NCBI GenBank assembly: GCA_006384855.1
Contig: VCJN01001639.1
Coordinates: forward strand, 119,347 to 183,346
DNA length: 64,000 nt
From: Tetraselmis striata
Taxonomy: Eukaryota; Chlorophyta; Chlorodendrophyceae; Chlorodendrales; Chlorodendraceae
Reading direction: 5' to 3'
Both the position numbers and the translations under genes were made by a program. Of this stretch, positions 10,148-21,276 are shown piece by piece (within the stretch, counting starts at the first letter, position 1; every line of letters starts with the position of its first letter). The notes under the pieces were generated by a model. It was not told the DNA's origin, did not search any database, and worked only from the letters and a program-made list of their open reading frames with translations.

Positions 10148-10326
10148 CAGCAAGCTTATGCTATTCATGCGCTTCAGCAATATGCGTTGCAACAACAGCA
10201 GGCGCAGCAAATGTTAGCTGCTGTTGCCGCCCAACATGGTCATGTGAACCCGCATGCTAGCACTGACAATTTAGCAAGCACTAGAGTTGCACCTAGTTGC
10301 CCATCTGATGCGCCAAGTGATGGCTA

Positions 10327-10539
10327 GAATGCATAGATAGTATGAGACCCAAACAGCCCGCTATATCCCTCATTGCTTCAAAAGCACTTGAGCATGGATG
10401 TCGTGATGTAAGGAATGTTGTGTTGCAAGTTTGCCAGAGTACAACACTAGGCTGCACTAGGGTGTTGGGTATAGTACTTTAAGCCTTTACAGGAGGAAAA
10501 CCACGACCTCTGGAAAAAACCATGGTTAACCATGGTTTG
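10327..10539. other. Spacer between Gypsy and hAT elements
   Basis: No ORF or repeat of note until the palindromic 'accatggttaaccatggt' block at 10519-10537, which flanks the hAT insertion. Confidence 0.5.
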
Positions 10540-10547
10540 GTTTTAAC

Positions 10548-11735
10548 CAGGGTTGGGCATAAGGCATAAGTTATTCCGGGAAACTTATGTTATGACATAA
10601 CATAAGTGGTTATGCTTATGAGGAAGTCCCATCGAAAATCGGCATAAGTCCCAGGCATAAGTGCCCGGCATAAGTGCCGATAAAACCCGCAGTTGGCTCC
10701 CCCGCAGACTGCGTACTGCTCGTAGATACAGTACCTATATACGAGGTGTTACTGTACGAGGCGATAGTACGAAATTATAAGTAATATACTCGTGATGCCG
10801 GCACACAGACGACCGTCGCAGAGGCAATCTTCCCGCCGGATCGCTATCCAGCACCTTGCCAGCAGGCGCACAGGCGCCCGCCATGACCACACCAACACCC
10901 CCAACGGGCAAGGACGAGGCAACGTTGACGGGCTCCGCCATGTCTACATGCGCTTGGAGGTCCGTACTGTCGCGCCATACTGCGGTTCGCAGCGAGATTT
11001 GCTCCGGTACGGGCGATGGCGGCTCCTCACCCGCCGCTAGTGAGCAGACACCCGCCGCCGCACCACCCCGTTGCGGCTGCTGCCACCGCCACCGCCCCAA
11101 CAGCGACGATTATTCGAACTTCCCGGCTTCCGATAAGGCTGAACGCGGCGCTTCGGACACACGAACTGCTGAGGGCATTCGCCGCGCGCGCGCACGGATT
11201 GAGCTAGTGAAGAAGAGTCTTCAGGCGTCATGGGGATCGCACGCGACCCGCAGGAAGTCGCCTTACTGGGGCTTATTCGTCGACAACTCTTCCCTGGAGG
11301 CTGACGACTGCGAGATTGTGGATGGCTCGTCCGCTGGAGAGGCAATATGCCGTATTTTGTGTTTCGGCTCGAAAACCAACGAGCTGCACCCGAAGTTTCC
11401 GAGAGAGGGGCCCTTCTGTGCGACTGTGGAGGAGCTGAACGCCAAGACGTGGGCTGAGCCGATGGCTGAGCTGGCCCTATCGTAACGGTTCCAAGCTGTT
11501 CCCCAAGTACGAGCTGACATACAAAGGTCGCGGTGGCGGTGTATTTCGGCCACTTCCTCACTTCTTATGCCATAAATTATGGCATAATTATGTTATGAGC
11601 ATAATTATTCAAAAATTATGTCATAACATAAGGCATAATTCCGCTTATGCCGGATCATAACATAATTATGTACTTATGTCACAAGTACTTATGTTATGAC
11701 ATAAGCGACCCAGGGGTCACTTATGCCCAACCCTG
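10548..11735 (+). mobile_element. Non-autonomous hAT transposon with 16-bp TIRs and 8-bp TSD
   Basis: Perfect 16-bp terminal inverted repeats CAGGGTTGGGCATAAG lie at 10548-10563 and, inverted, 11720-11735. They are flanked by an exact 8-bp target duplication GTTTTAAC (10540-10547 and 11736-11743). Length of duplication and termini are typical of the hAT superfamily. Subterminal regions at both ends are packed with cataagt/acttatg repeats in both orientations, the kind of sites a hAT transposase binds. At 1,188 bp it is too short for a full transposase, so it must rely on one encoded elsewhere. Confidence 0.93.
10883..11485 (+). CDS. Truncated ORF inside hAT element
   Basis: A 200-aa ORF from ATG 10883 lies entirely within the hAT element. 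The N-terminal half is Thr/Pro/Ala-rich with a C-x-C-C-H cluster. The second half has an S-P-Y-W-G-L-F motif followed by paired cysteines, loosely like the BED zinc-finger region at the N-terminus of hAT transposases. The DDE/RNase H-like catalytic core and dimerisation domain are absent. It is probably the leftover 5' end of a transposase gene; expression is uncertain. Confidence 0.45.
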   Translation: MTTPTPPTGKDEATLTGSAMSTCAWRSVLSRHTAVRSEICSGTGDGGSSPAASEQTPAAAPPRCGCCHRHRPNSDDYSNFPASDKAERGASDTRTAEGIRRARARIELVKKSLQASWGSHATRRKSPYWGLFVDNSSLEADDCEIVDGSSAGEAICRILCFGSKTNELHPKFPREGPFCATVEELNAKTWAEPMAELALS

Positions 11736-11743
11736 GTTTTAAC

Positions 11744-12573
11744 CATGGTTAACCAACCCGGCACCTCTGGATTACGTGTACTGCGTATAATATTGATTTA
11801 TTTACTGCGTATAATATTGTGCCTCTGCTACCCGTGCAACTAGCGACTACTCGCACCGCCGGTAAATTGCAGCACAAAGCGCTGTGGTCGCTATACATTT
11901 GCCAAAAACCCGCCGCTAACAAATGAACCACCGCAAAATTCCCTTTTATGTGTGTCTGGCAAGCACAGCCTGGCTGACCGTATAAAGTTTAAAGGCCAGT
12001 AACAAATAGCCACCGCAATGAACGGTAGCGCGCTGAAAGGGTTTGCTCAGGGATCAATCACACTACAGGCACAGTATACCGTAGGCGCCGCTTAATTAAA
12101 AGCAGCACTTACTGTACTGTCGTGAATATTACAAGAAGGCGGCAGCCGCAGCACAGCAGCAAATCCACCGCGCTAAAAGTAATATTGTACTGGTATGAGA
12201 TACGCTGTTATTCCACTGCTAAGCTCGTCGTATCGGGCGGATTATAACGGTAATGGATTAATTAATATACGGGTATAAATAATATATATAAGAATCGAAT
12301 TATTACCGCAGCGCACGCTACGTGTAGTAGTCGCTAACCAGTACCAGCAATAGCCTCACCAAACTGATTACAGGAAGACGAGGAATCCCTACTTTGATAT
12401 CACCACAGCACGACCACACGCCGCACCACCAGCATTCCGATATATAACCACTCCCACCTCGACGGCTAGTCAACCAGATCGCGAGCGAACCGGCGCTAAC
12501 CGCACACCGCGATACCAAAAAGCTCGCCGAGGCAGGGCCGAAGTAATAGCATTGTTCGGAGCTGCGGCGCGGT
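11744..12573. other. Intergenic region upstream of the 12.6-kb genes
   Basis: AT-rich with no ORF of note. It holds two copies of the recurring 9-mer TAGCGACTA or its complement (11841-11849 and 12328-12336). A TATA-like run lies near 12280-12292. Promoters for the following plus-strand genes should lie here. Confidence 0.5.
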
Positions 12574-12924
12574 ATGGAGCAGCAGGGCGGCGGCGACGCG
12601 TTGGTGTACTTAGTGCAGGTGGGGCTGTCGGATGCCATATCCCCGCCCCCCCCCCCCCCCTCTCCCTAACCCCCGTGCCCCCCTTTGCATGTGCTTCCGA
12701 GCCTGGCGGCGCCTCTGCCTTCTGACCAGCCCCCCCCCCCCCCCCCTCCTCCCTCGCCCCACCCCCGTCTGGTCCAATTTACTCGGCGGCTGGTGCTGGG
12801 CGGCGGGCAGCCCTCCGACCTGGTGCTGCTGGCGCTGGTGGTGTTCGCCCTGCTGGTGCTGCTGCCCCGCGCGGTGGCGAGGCTGTGGGCCCGCCGGGGC
12901 GCAGCGCCCGCCAAAGAGGACTGA
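12574..12924 (+). CDS. Small single-pass membrane protein (two exons)
   Basis: Exon 1 starts at ATG 12574 and ends at a CAG|GTGGGG donor after 12618 (15 codons). The intron holds two poly(C) tracts. The acceptor that keeps the frame is GGGCAG at 12810, giving exon 2 12811-12924 and a protein of about 52 aa. The product has a short polar N-terminus, one strongly hydrophobic Leu/Val/Ala helix, then a basic C-terminus ending K-E-D. That is the layout of a small tail-anchored or single-pass membrane protein. I do not recognise the family. The next gene starts 27 bp downstream, which is unusually close. Confidence 0.5.
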
Positions 12925-12950
12925 GCGCACCGCCCCCAGGCAAGCCGGGC

Positions 12951-13412
12951 ATGGCGGCGGCGGTGCGGCAACGCGGGGAGCGGCACGCCTGGCGGCGGCG
13001 GCTGGCGGAGGACGCAGCGGTGGCAGCGGCGGCGGAGGTGCCGCGTGAGGAGGGCCGGCTGGCGCGGCTGCAGGCGGCGGTAGGCGCGGCGGTGGGAAGC
13101 CTCGCGGCGGCGGATGGCCCCTCGCTGCGCCGCCTGGTGGACCGCCAGGCGGTGCCATACCTGCGGCAGGCGCTGTCCCGGGAGGGCGCTGCCGCCGAGT
13201 CGCTGTGCCGCGCGGCGCTGCACGCGCTGCTCTTCGCGGCGCTGCGGCCGCTGCGGGACGCGCTGCCCACGGAGGCGGTGCCAGATGAGCTGGCTGCTGC
13301 GTCGCGGTGGCGCCTCCCTGCTGAGGCATATGTACGCCTGGTGAGGGCGCTGCACCTGCAGGTGAGGATTTGAAACCCCTCAAGCAATCCGAAGCGCGCT
13401 TTAGATTTGAGA

Positions 13413-13454
<42 letters not shown>

Positions 13455-16400
13455 TGCATACCAATTCGATTTGGTACCCACATTGTTAGTGGTGCACGTG
13501 GGGTGACACAGCACCTATCAATCCAGGTCTTTGTGGACCATAATGCACTTTACAGATGTATGTGGCACACGGTGTACATATACGATAGTCAGATGAATAA
13601 CAACTTTGCATAACATCAGGTGTAGAGAGAGACAGAGGTGTTGGGGGGGGGGGGGGGGGGGGGTAAGGCGGAGATAAAGTCACTGGCGTCGAGCAATTTA
13701 TATGCGAGTATACGCAGATGGGCAACAACTCTGGGCAATCTTGGGGGGTCTGGTGGGGCATTTCGCTGTAGCTCTTATGTACTCACACCTGTGCATTCTT
13801 GCCGCGTTGGCAGGCAGAGGCGGCTCACTGCCTGCGCTGGCTGGGGGCGGCAGCGGGCACCGGCTGGGCGGCGGCCCTGGCGGCCGTCCTGCGGGACAGC
13901 GCCGCGCCGGAGCTGCTGCGGCTGCCGGGCCTGCTGCCGGCCCTGCTGGACCCGGAGGGCCTGGCGGGGGCGCCGCGCCCAGCGCCGGCCCTGCTGGGTG
14001 CGCTGGCGGACGCGGTGCCGTCCGTGGCGGAGCTCGCCCAGGGGGGCAGCGGCGGGGCGGCCGACGGCGCAGCCCTTGCGGGAGCGCTCTCCCGGCTGGT
14101 CTGCCACGGTACGTAGTGCGCCCCCCTCCCCGACCCCCCACTCGCACCCGCAACCGCTTCCACTGGGCGGACACCACGCCCTGTGGCAATGCGGGCTTTG
14201 AAAAGCAGTCCCTGGCCCACTCTTGCGTTCTGCTTGTGTATGGTTGTCGGCAACTCGCCAGGCCGGGCGGAACGGCGTCTTGGCCGGAAATGCTCGCCCG
14301 CCGATGGACCCATGGGGGCCGGATATACGGCAAGCCTCAAACCGGGTCTGCATGCAAGCTATGGATGGGAACATTGTTACCTATGGATGGGAACATTGTT
14401 ACCAAGTTCCGTTGTAGTTTAGTCTACATGTGAGGTCTGGCAGAAGGGGGGGGGGAGGGGGATTCTCCACAGTTATCGTGTCCTCGCTTTGGCACTCGTT
14501 GGCGCTGCCCTCCCTCAGGACGCTGCCCCCCCCCCCCCCCCCCCCCCCGCCCCCTCTCCCCTCTCTCTGATCCGCCTGTTGCCTTCTCTGATTGGCCTAT
14601 CCCCCCACTTTATGCAGGCTTGGCGGCCGGCTGGTTTGGAGACAACCCTGAGGAGGTGCCCGGGGCGTCGTGGGCGGTGGCAGCGCTGTCCGACCTGCTG
14701 GCGTCGGGTGAGCCAGCGCGCCCGTAGCCAGCCCGTAGCGGAGCGCGGTCCAGCCAGGCGCCTGATGGCCTGCTGCCTTGTGCCGGCAGGTGTGGAGGCG
14801 GGCGGCGTGTCGCGTCAGCTGCCCGCTGCGCTGGGCGCCTCCATCGACGCCACCATCGCCGCGCAGGCCGCCTCCCTGCCGCCGCACTTCACCGCGCGCT
14901 GCCACCTGCGGACGCAGCTGCTCCTCAGCGGTGTCGCGCGCCCGGCGTCCCCTGCCCCGGCGCCTGCCCTGCCCTCACCCCCGCCGATACCTCCGCCACC
15001 TGCCTCGCGGCCCTCCGAGCCGCTGTACCGGCAGCTGATGGGCAGCATCGGCCAGAAGTTTGAGGCGGGGGCCGAGGCGACGGAGCTGGGCGGCGAGGCG
15101 GAGGCGCGCGCACTGGGCCTGGCGGCGGCGAGCTGCCTCCCGGGGCAGCCCGCCTGCCTTCTGGTGCCGGCCGCGGTGTGGGCCGCCGCGTGGCCCTCGG
15201 GCACCGGCGGGGCGTCGCCGCTGCGCGTGGCGCTGGGCCTGGCCGGCATGCTGCAGGCGCTGGGGGCCGGGGAGGCGCAGCACGCGTGGCTTGTGCGCCT
15301 GCTGCGCGATACGCTCACGCTGGTGGCGGCGGCGGGGGAGCAGCGCGCCGCCGTGGGGCTGCTGGTCACCAATGGGTGAGGGGGGCGTGTCCTGCAGATG
15401 GATGGCAGCAGTGTCTGCCTTGATTATGCTCATCGCCCGGTCCATACAAAGTGTGGAGGCACTTTCGCTCTCCAGCAGAGCGGCACGCCCATTATTGCGC
15501 TCCATTAATGCGAGTCATTTTCACGTGCAATCTGACCGCTTCTGTGTGGCCGCCCCCTCTGCCTGGCCTCCGCCACCAGGTGGTTTGCGCCGTTGAGGAG
15601 GCAGATGGCGGCAGCGGGCCGCCTGAAGGCCGAGGCTGTACGCGGACTCGTCTCCATCTCGAACCGCATGGTCGGCGTCGACGACGCGGCCGCCGCCAGG
15701 GGCGTCGCCCCCGGCGGGATGGCACCCGCGGCGAACGGCGTGGCGGGCAGTCGCGCCGCCATAGACGAGGCTCTCATACAAGTACGGCGGCTGAGATTTG
15801 TCGTCTGCAACGACCTTGACATGTTTAGGGTTTGAATGACCTGTTACGTCGCGTTGTGTTTTGCTCGGGGGGGATGCAGAGGGCGCCGCTATCACTTGCC
15901 CGTTGAGCTTTCCCTCACTCCCCACCTGCCTGCCTGATCGCCCCCCCCAGGAGCTGCTCCCCCTCGCGTGCCTCCACCCGCACGCGACGCTGCAGCGGCT
16001 GCTGTCGGACGGGCTGCGCCACTCGGGGCAGCTGCCGGCCGTTCTGCTGGTGCTGCGCCGCCTGCTCGCCCTGCTGTGCTCGGACCCCGCCACGTTGACT
16101 ACTCCCCAGCCGCCAGCTCCTGAGACGGGCAACGTGTCCGCATGCTGCTCCGAACTGAGGCGGCAACTAGCGGCGGCATTGGCGGAGCCCGGCGCCGCGC
16201 GCGGTGTTATCAACGCAACGGCCAACATGCTGTCGAGCCTGGTGAGAGACGTCCCGGGTGATGCCCACGCGCCGCTGCTATCTCGGGACACGCTGCTGTG
16301 TCAGCTGGCGGTGCCTCTGATGGAGGAGGCGGAGGCTGCGATGCCGTCGACATCACTAGCGACCGCCTCAGGCAGCAATGCCTCTGCAACCCGCGCCATC

Positions 16401-18215
16401 CTGGCCATCGCAATCAACGCCGCCCGTCTCTCGCTTGGCCTTGTTGGGGCACCTGAGTGCGAGGCGCTGTCTCGTGAGGACTGGCGTGGTAGCCCTCTGC
16501 TGACAGCCGACGCGCGTGGCCATGTGCTCCGCCTCGTCCGTTGTCTGCTTCGACTATCAGGTAAGCTTATATGTGACTTTCAACGCTGATGGACTATGGG
16601 AAGGTTGATTGTGCCATTGTTTACTCACGAATACGTCTTCTTTATTCAATTCTGTCTGCCGGCTGCTCGAAAGCACGCGATTTTGCGGGCGGGGCTTGCT
16701 GACTGTGGCCTCGTCGCTGTGCTGTTGCCGGGAGCAGGGCTGCCTCGACGCGCAGACGATCACTGGATACCAGAGCGTGCCGCAGCGGGCGAGCTGCTGC
16801 GGAGCATTGCTGCTTCGCTCGCAGCTGTCTGCCACCCAATGACCGGCCGGCCAGTTCGCGCTCAGCGCGCACTGGCTCTGTCGCAGGAGCTCCTCGAGTG
16901 CGCGGCCGACGCGAACTGGTCGTCGCGCGTGCTGCTGGTCGAGCTGATGCCGCTGGGGCCTTCGGCTACTGCCGATGCTGCCTGGCACCCAGAGCATGGC
17001 GTCCCTCCGCTGCTGATGCCGCCTTCGCTGATGGCGGCGTGCCCAATCCGAGAACGGCCCCGCGGTAAGCAAGCAGAAAGCTTGCCACCTCAGCCTCCCA
17101 CCGCACAGGAGCAAGGCACTGTCCGCGACTGGTTCGTCCTTGGCGCGAGCTTGCCGCCTCGGCCCGCGACCCTGGTTTCGCCGACCTCCAGTAAGGCGAC
17201 CGACGCACCGTCAAAATGCGCCGCAACGGCTCTGTCGGCGATGCTTGCGCGTCGCGTGACGTCGCTGCCGGACGCTGGGCTCAGGCAGGCGCTGCTGGCA
17301 GAAGCGTGCACCTTCCTGCCGGGCCTCACGCAGGAAGAAGCTGCTCGCCTCACAGAGCACGCCATCCCTGCTCTGCTGGACACCTGCATAACCGCTGCCG
17401 TTGCTGCCGACTCCGCGAGTCCTGCGACCGAGGATCGGTCGCGAGGCCCTGGCATCAGTACTTCGATCACACAAGAGGCGCCCCGAGCCTGCCGGCCTGC
17501 CGCTGTTATCGCTGAGGATACTGTTCGCTGCGGCGAAAAGAGCGCTGTTGGGATATCCGAGAGCTTCCACCGAGAGGATGAGGCTTCGCACGCACCCATG
17601 GTTTCCGGCGTCGCTCGTGCGATAACGCTCGACCTGCTGCTGCGTGCCGCCATTGTGACGGGTCGCGCCGGCCAGGGCACAGCGAGTGATGCCCTGATCC
17701 GGCAGTACTGCGCCGCTGCAGAGTCCGCGTCGACGACGACTAAGGCGGAAGCTGCCGGCGCTGGCGCGCCGGCCTGCGCAGCTGCCGGTTTCTGTGTCGG
17801 CGGCGTGCCGCAGGCGTTGCGCTGCTTGCGCGACGGCAGCACCGCTGCTGCGGCTCTCGCCCGGATACCAGGTGCCGACGCCTCGCCGCTGTCGGTGCTG
17901 CTGATGCAGCTTTTGGAGCGCCTCGCACCTGCCCTCAGCGGAGCGACCAACGAAATCCGCGTCTGCTGCGACGCGGCGCGAGCTGCGATGTCGAAGGAGC
18001 TATGCTGCGGCAGCGGCACAAGGAGGATTTCTGACAGCGGCGACGAGGGGAGGACACGCACGTGCATCGGTACCGCGGAGCTGCTACAATGGGTGAGGGA
18101 GCAAGTTGCCTCCGCGCCGCCTTCGGTGCGGCAGCTGCTGGAGGTCGCAGTGGCTCGTCTAGGGCGCGCGTCGCACACTGAAGGTCGACCCGTAGCAGCA
18201 GCAGGGTCGGATTAG
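12951..18215 (+). CDS. Large alpha-helical protein, 7 exons, ~1,223 aa, function unknown
   Basis: Splice sites give exons 12951-13361, 13814-14108, 14618-14707, 14790-15375, 15580-15781, 15951-16560 and 16738-18215. Phases agree at every junction and the sum is 3,672 nt, ending in TAG. The protein is rich in Leu, Ala and Arg in regular amphipathic-looking helices, with a Pro-rich insert in exon 4 and Ser/Thr-rich linkers in the last exon. The pattern suggests an alpha-solenoid (HEAT/ARM-like), but I see no diagnostic motif and no catalytic signature. Introns carry a (TG)n tract, poly(G)/poly(C) tracts and a 22-bp duplication. The last acceptor (16737) is the least certain site. Confidence 0.7.
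13415..13453. repeat. (TG)n microsatellite in intron 1
   Basis: About 19 TG dinucleotides within the first intron of the 12951-18215 gene, followed at 13639-13662 by a poly(G) tract in the same intron. Confidence 0.95.
14359..14402. repeat. Tandem 22-bp duplication in intron 2
   Basis: The 22-mer beginning ctatggatggga occurs twice without a gap at 14359-14380 and 14381-14402. A recent slippage or duplication is the likely cause. Confidence 0.95.
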
Positions 18216-18279
18216 GGAATGATCCTGGATACGAGGACTGATGCCTAGCACCACTTTTTGCCGCATCGGTTCAAACACA

Positions 18280-18293
18280 TGTAATACTGTAAA
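18280..18293 (+). terminator. TGTAA poly(A) signals of the large gene
   Basis: TGTAA occurs at 18280-18284 and 18289-18293, about 65-75 nt after the TAG stop. TGTAA is the predominant polyadenylation signal of chlorophyte algae. Confidence 0.6.
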
Positions 18294-19555
18294 GAGCACT
18301 GCCAAAACTAAACTCTAGAGTTCTAGACGGTGGCCGTATGGGGTGCCCTGCTGCTATTGTGCTTCATCAGTCTGTACTTGTGCCAGCCAGCTGAGTCCTG
18401 AGCCGGCATGACTTGCCAGCGGACCCAAAAGCCGTGTTCCTGCCAGGGGGAACCCTGACAGCGCCAGCGCTCCGCCTTGAGGTACAGCCCGTCTGAGATG
18501 GTCAAGATTTGACTCTGACGGGCACCGCAGCGACTCTGACAGTGTTATGAATATAAATGCAACAGCACAGCCACACGCTGTGTGTCATTGTTCATGCGGC
18601 AGAACGGTCTATTTTATAGCAGAGTGAGTACGGCTAACTCAGTACCGAGGTCCATGGTCGGCATAAGCTGGCAATATCTACAATAGCCAGTACCTCTTGC
18701 CATGCTCACAAATCGCACACAGGGACTGCGCCGACTGCTGAATGTAGCACCAACCAAGCCCGGCGAGCAAATGAGTAGTAGTTTGCAGCTTCACTATCAG
18801 TGGATGCATGCAACGCATGACGCCCGAAGATGGTGTACATGGTGTACATGGTGCCCGCCCTGGACAACACCGCACCCACTAAGCTCACTACGAGCTCGTT
18901 CCCGTGGGTATGACATCGTTGCGGGCAGCCACGTGGCCGTGTAGATGTCCGTACGGCTGATGCACAGGGAATTTCAATACAAATTCCAAGATGATTGGAG
19001 AAATACGTCCAGCAATTCTAAACATGGACAACAGACAGGGGTGCGATTAAGCATCAATGACGGTGTATCACTGGCCGGAAACAGATGGATGTTGAGAGGT
19101 CCTGCGATATTGCTCATGTAGCCAATTGCAGCGCATGAGAAGTGGTTTGCTCAACATTTCGGCGTACACTATTCAGCGCTGTGGATTGAACAGATAATCG
19201 TACTCTCTTGGCAGGGACCACTCGTCACACCTTATTAGGCCCTTTCGGCCCAAGCAGAAAGTCGTTTTACCAGACCAGTACACTTGAAAGGCGTATTGCT
19301 CCTGGCTGACACACGACGCGCAGGTCCTTTGCCAAATAAGGACACACACACACACACACACACACACATCATACAACGCGGGTACCGGCTCCTGCGCATC
19401 CTCAAGTCAAACCTGGCAATCCCGGCGGAAGTGATGGTCTGGTGCTTGTTTACCTACAAATGCTGCGTGGCTGGTCACTGGTTGTGGCGCTGTGCTGCTT
19501 GACATGGCGCCGGCGGGAGTTGGTATGTATCGTTACACTGTGGGGGGTGGGTGGC
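18294..19555. other. Intergenic, convergent gene ends
   Basis: No gene recognised. This spacer separates the plus-strand large gene from the minus-strand uL4c gene, so it should hold both 3' ends. An (AC)n microsatellite lies at 19342-19368. Confidence 0.6.
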
Positions 19556-20790
19556 CTAGGCGCCGTACTTCTCCTGGATGACGGCCAGCGCGGGCTGCTC
19601 GACCACCACCTTGTCGGCGCGCAGCAGGTCGTAGATGTTGACGTTGTTCACGTCGGCGATGCAGAGCTTCTTCACGTTCTTGCCCGACTTGAAGACGTTC
19701 TCGTTCTTGCCGTTGGTGAGCAGGATGGCGTGCTCGCTCATGACGTCGACGCCCACCTTGGACAGCGCATCCACCAGGCTCTTGGTCTTGACCTCGGAGA
19801 AGCTCTCCAGCCCGTCGACGACCACCATGTCGCACGCCGCGTTCTGCAGCGCGGTGCCCATCGCCAGCTGGCGCTCCTTCTGGTTCATCTTAATGGTCCA
19901 GTCCTTGGGCTGTAAGCACCAGAAAAATGCCGGCGTCAGTGCCGCGTAAAATCTGCCCCATGAAGGCAAGAGCGCCGCCCAGGCATGGGTTCTCCTTCTC
20001 TACTCTCCCTGCGTGGGGTTAACGACCGGCTCGCTCGGCGCGAGAAGCGGCAGTCGCAGCGCGGCGGTCACCTTGGGGCCGAAGACGACACCACCGCCGG
20101 GCTTCAGCGGGGTCCGGGTGCTACCCTGCCGCGCCATGCCGGTGCCCTTCTGCTTGACGGGCTTGCGCCCACCGCCGCGCACCTCCGCCCGCGTCTTGGT
20201 GGATGCGGTTCCCTGCACAGCGGCCGCAGCTCGCCGGAGTCAGTGCGCGGAGCTTGCCAGCCAGCCAGCCAGATGCATCCACTTTATTGTTCCCAAATAA
20301 GGCCAGCCTGGACAGGGAACCTCCTGTGCGCTCACAAGCCAAGCCAGCATGCCCGAGCTGTGCATCCTGACGGCAGGTATCCCTCCTTGGAATTAGTATT
20401 ACCCTGTTCGGCGGCCAACAACGGCTGACCAGGGTGAACCGCGGGTCCTTTCCGGGCGGCCAATGTGCGGGTCCGGAGATGGGGTACCTGGCGGGCATTC
20501 TGGCGGACAGTGACGATGTAGCGGTGCACGAGGCCCTTGGCCTTGTCATCTTCGACGACCTTGAGCGCCAGATTCTCGCTTCCCTTGCTGCTGCCATCCA
20601 GTCCCTTCACGGTCAGGGACACGGGCTCGGCCACCACGGAGGCGGACACCTGCAGGGCGCGGCGCCCGGCGGCGGGCCGGCCGGCCAACGGGGCGGCCAG
20701 CGTGGCGGCGCGGGGTGCGGGGGCAGCGGCGCGGCGCATGCCTACGAAGCGCGCCGGAGCCGCAGCCCGGGCAGTCATGGCGGCTGGCAT
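19556..20790 (-). CDS. Plastid 50S ribosomal protein uL4 (L4), nuclear-encoded
   Basis: Exons on the minus strand are 20790-20488, 20212-20072 and 19909-19556. All junctions are phase 0 and the total is 798 nt (265 aa, TAG stop). Residues 1 to about 50 are rich in Ala, Arg and Pro with no acidic residues, as expected of a chloroplast transit peptide. The mature part shows uL4 hallmarks: V-R-Q-N-A-R-Q followed by [20 protein letters not shown]-x-A-R-Q-G-S, then [10 protein letters not shown] and K-M-N-Q-K-E-R. The protein binds 23S rRNA early in assembly of the plastid large subunit. I chose ATG 20790; a second ATG lies four codons later. An ORF extending upstream to 20871 begins with TTG and is not needed. 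Confidence 0.95.
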
Positions 20791-21276
20791 GGCGGCAGGA
20801 GTAGTCAGCAGGAGCGGTGCTGGTGCCGGGGTAACTGGCGGTGGGGGTGGCGGCGCTGTAGAGCGAGCCAATGCGCGATGGGGTTCCGCTGGCTCCCCGG
20901 CGGCGGGGGCGGATAAAGCCGCTCTCGCCCCTCAGACTGCCACGCGTCGGCGGCGCCTAGCGGTAAAGGCAAGGTACTAGGTACCAGTAAGGGTACCCAA
21001 GTACTGGTGCCGTGCGAGTATTTAGTCGGTTTTACACACGTGCTATCAAGAAAGTAATCACGGACCGTAAACATGGATTCTCAATCGGGCAAATATGTGC
21101 TTGGTCATTAATCCTTAAATGGGTGACATTAGTTGTCGCCATATACTACCGACAGGATACATACATTCCTCAGTGGGGAGAAAATGGGGAGAAATCAGAA
21201 CACGGCGATACTGGTGTGAATTACAAAACGGCTAGCACCAAATCCACCGCTAAAAGCAGTGAACACTAAAAATATC
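20791..21276. other. uL4c upstream region
   Basis: The promoter of the minus-strand uL4c gene should lie here. It contains clustered gtacc/ggtac repeats near 20985-21010. No gene is recognised. Confidence 0.5.

Larger units (their letters stand above)
5479..10326 (+). mobile_element. Ty3/Gypsy-type retroelement, no LTRs seen
   Basis: A pol polyprotein (5479-9723) is followed by an overlapping +1-frame ORF and a Gln-rich extension up to 10326. Domain order protease, RT, RNase H, integrase marks it as Ty3/Gypsy. I compared the flanks by eye and found no pair of direct repeats that could be LTRs. No canonical gag with a zinc knuckle is present, so the 5' part is probably missing or replaced. 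Base composition is AT-rich through most of pol, unlike the neighbouring genes, then changes to GC-rich near 9540. Confidence 0.85.

Noticed and set aside
4860-10540. LTRs around the Gypsy pol
   Set aside because: No direct repeat of LTR size with TG...CA ends could be matched between the 5' and 3' flanks.
12610-14374. Long minus-strand ORFs across the first exons of the large gene
   Set aside because: Arg/Ala/Pro-rich readings of GC-rich exons and dinucleotide repeats; the plus-strand exon model is phase-consistent.
20332-20871. uL4c starting at 20871
   Set aside because: That codon is TTG. The ATG at 20790 gives a normal transit peptide and a complete protein.
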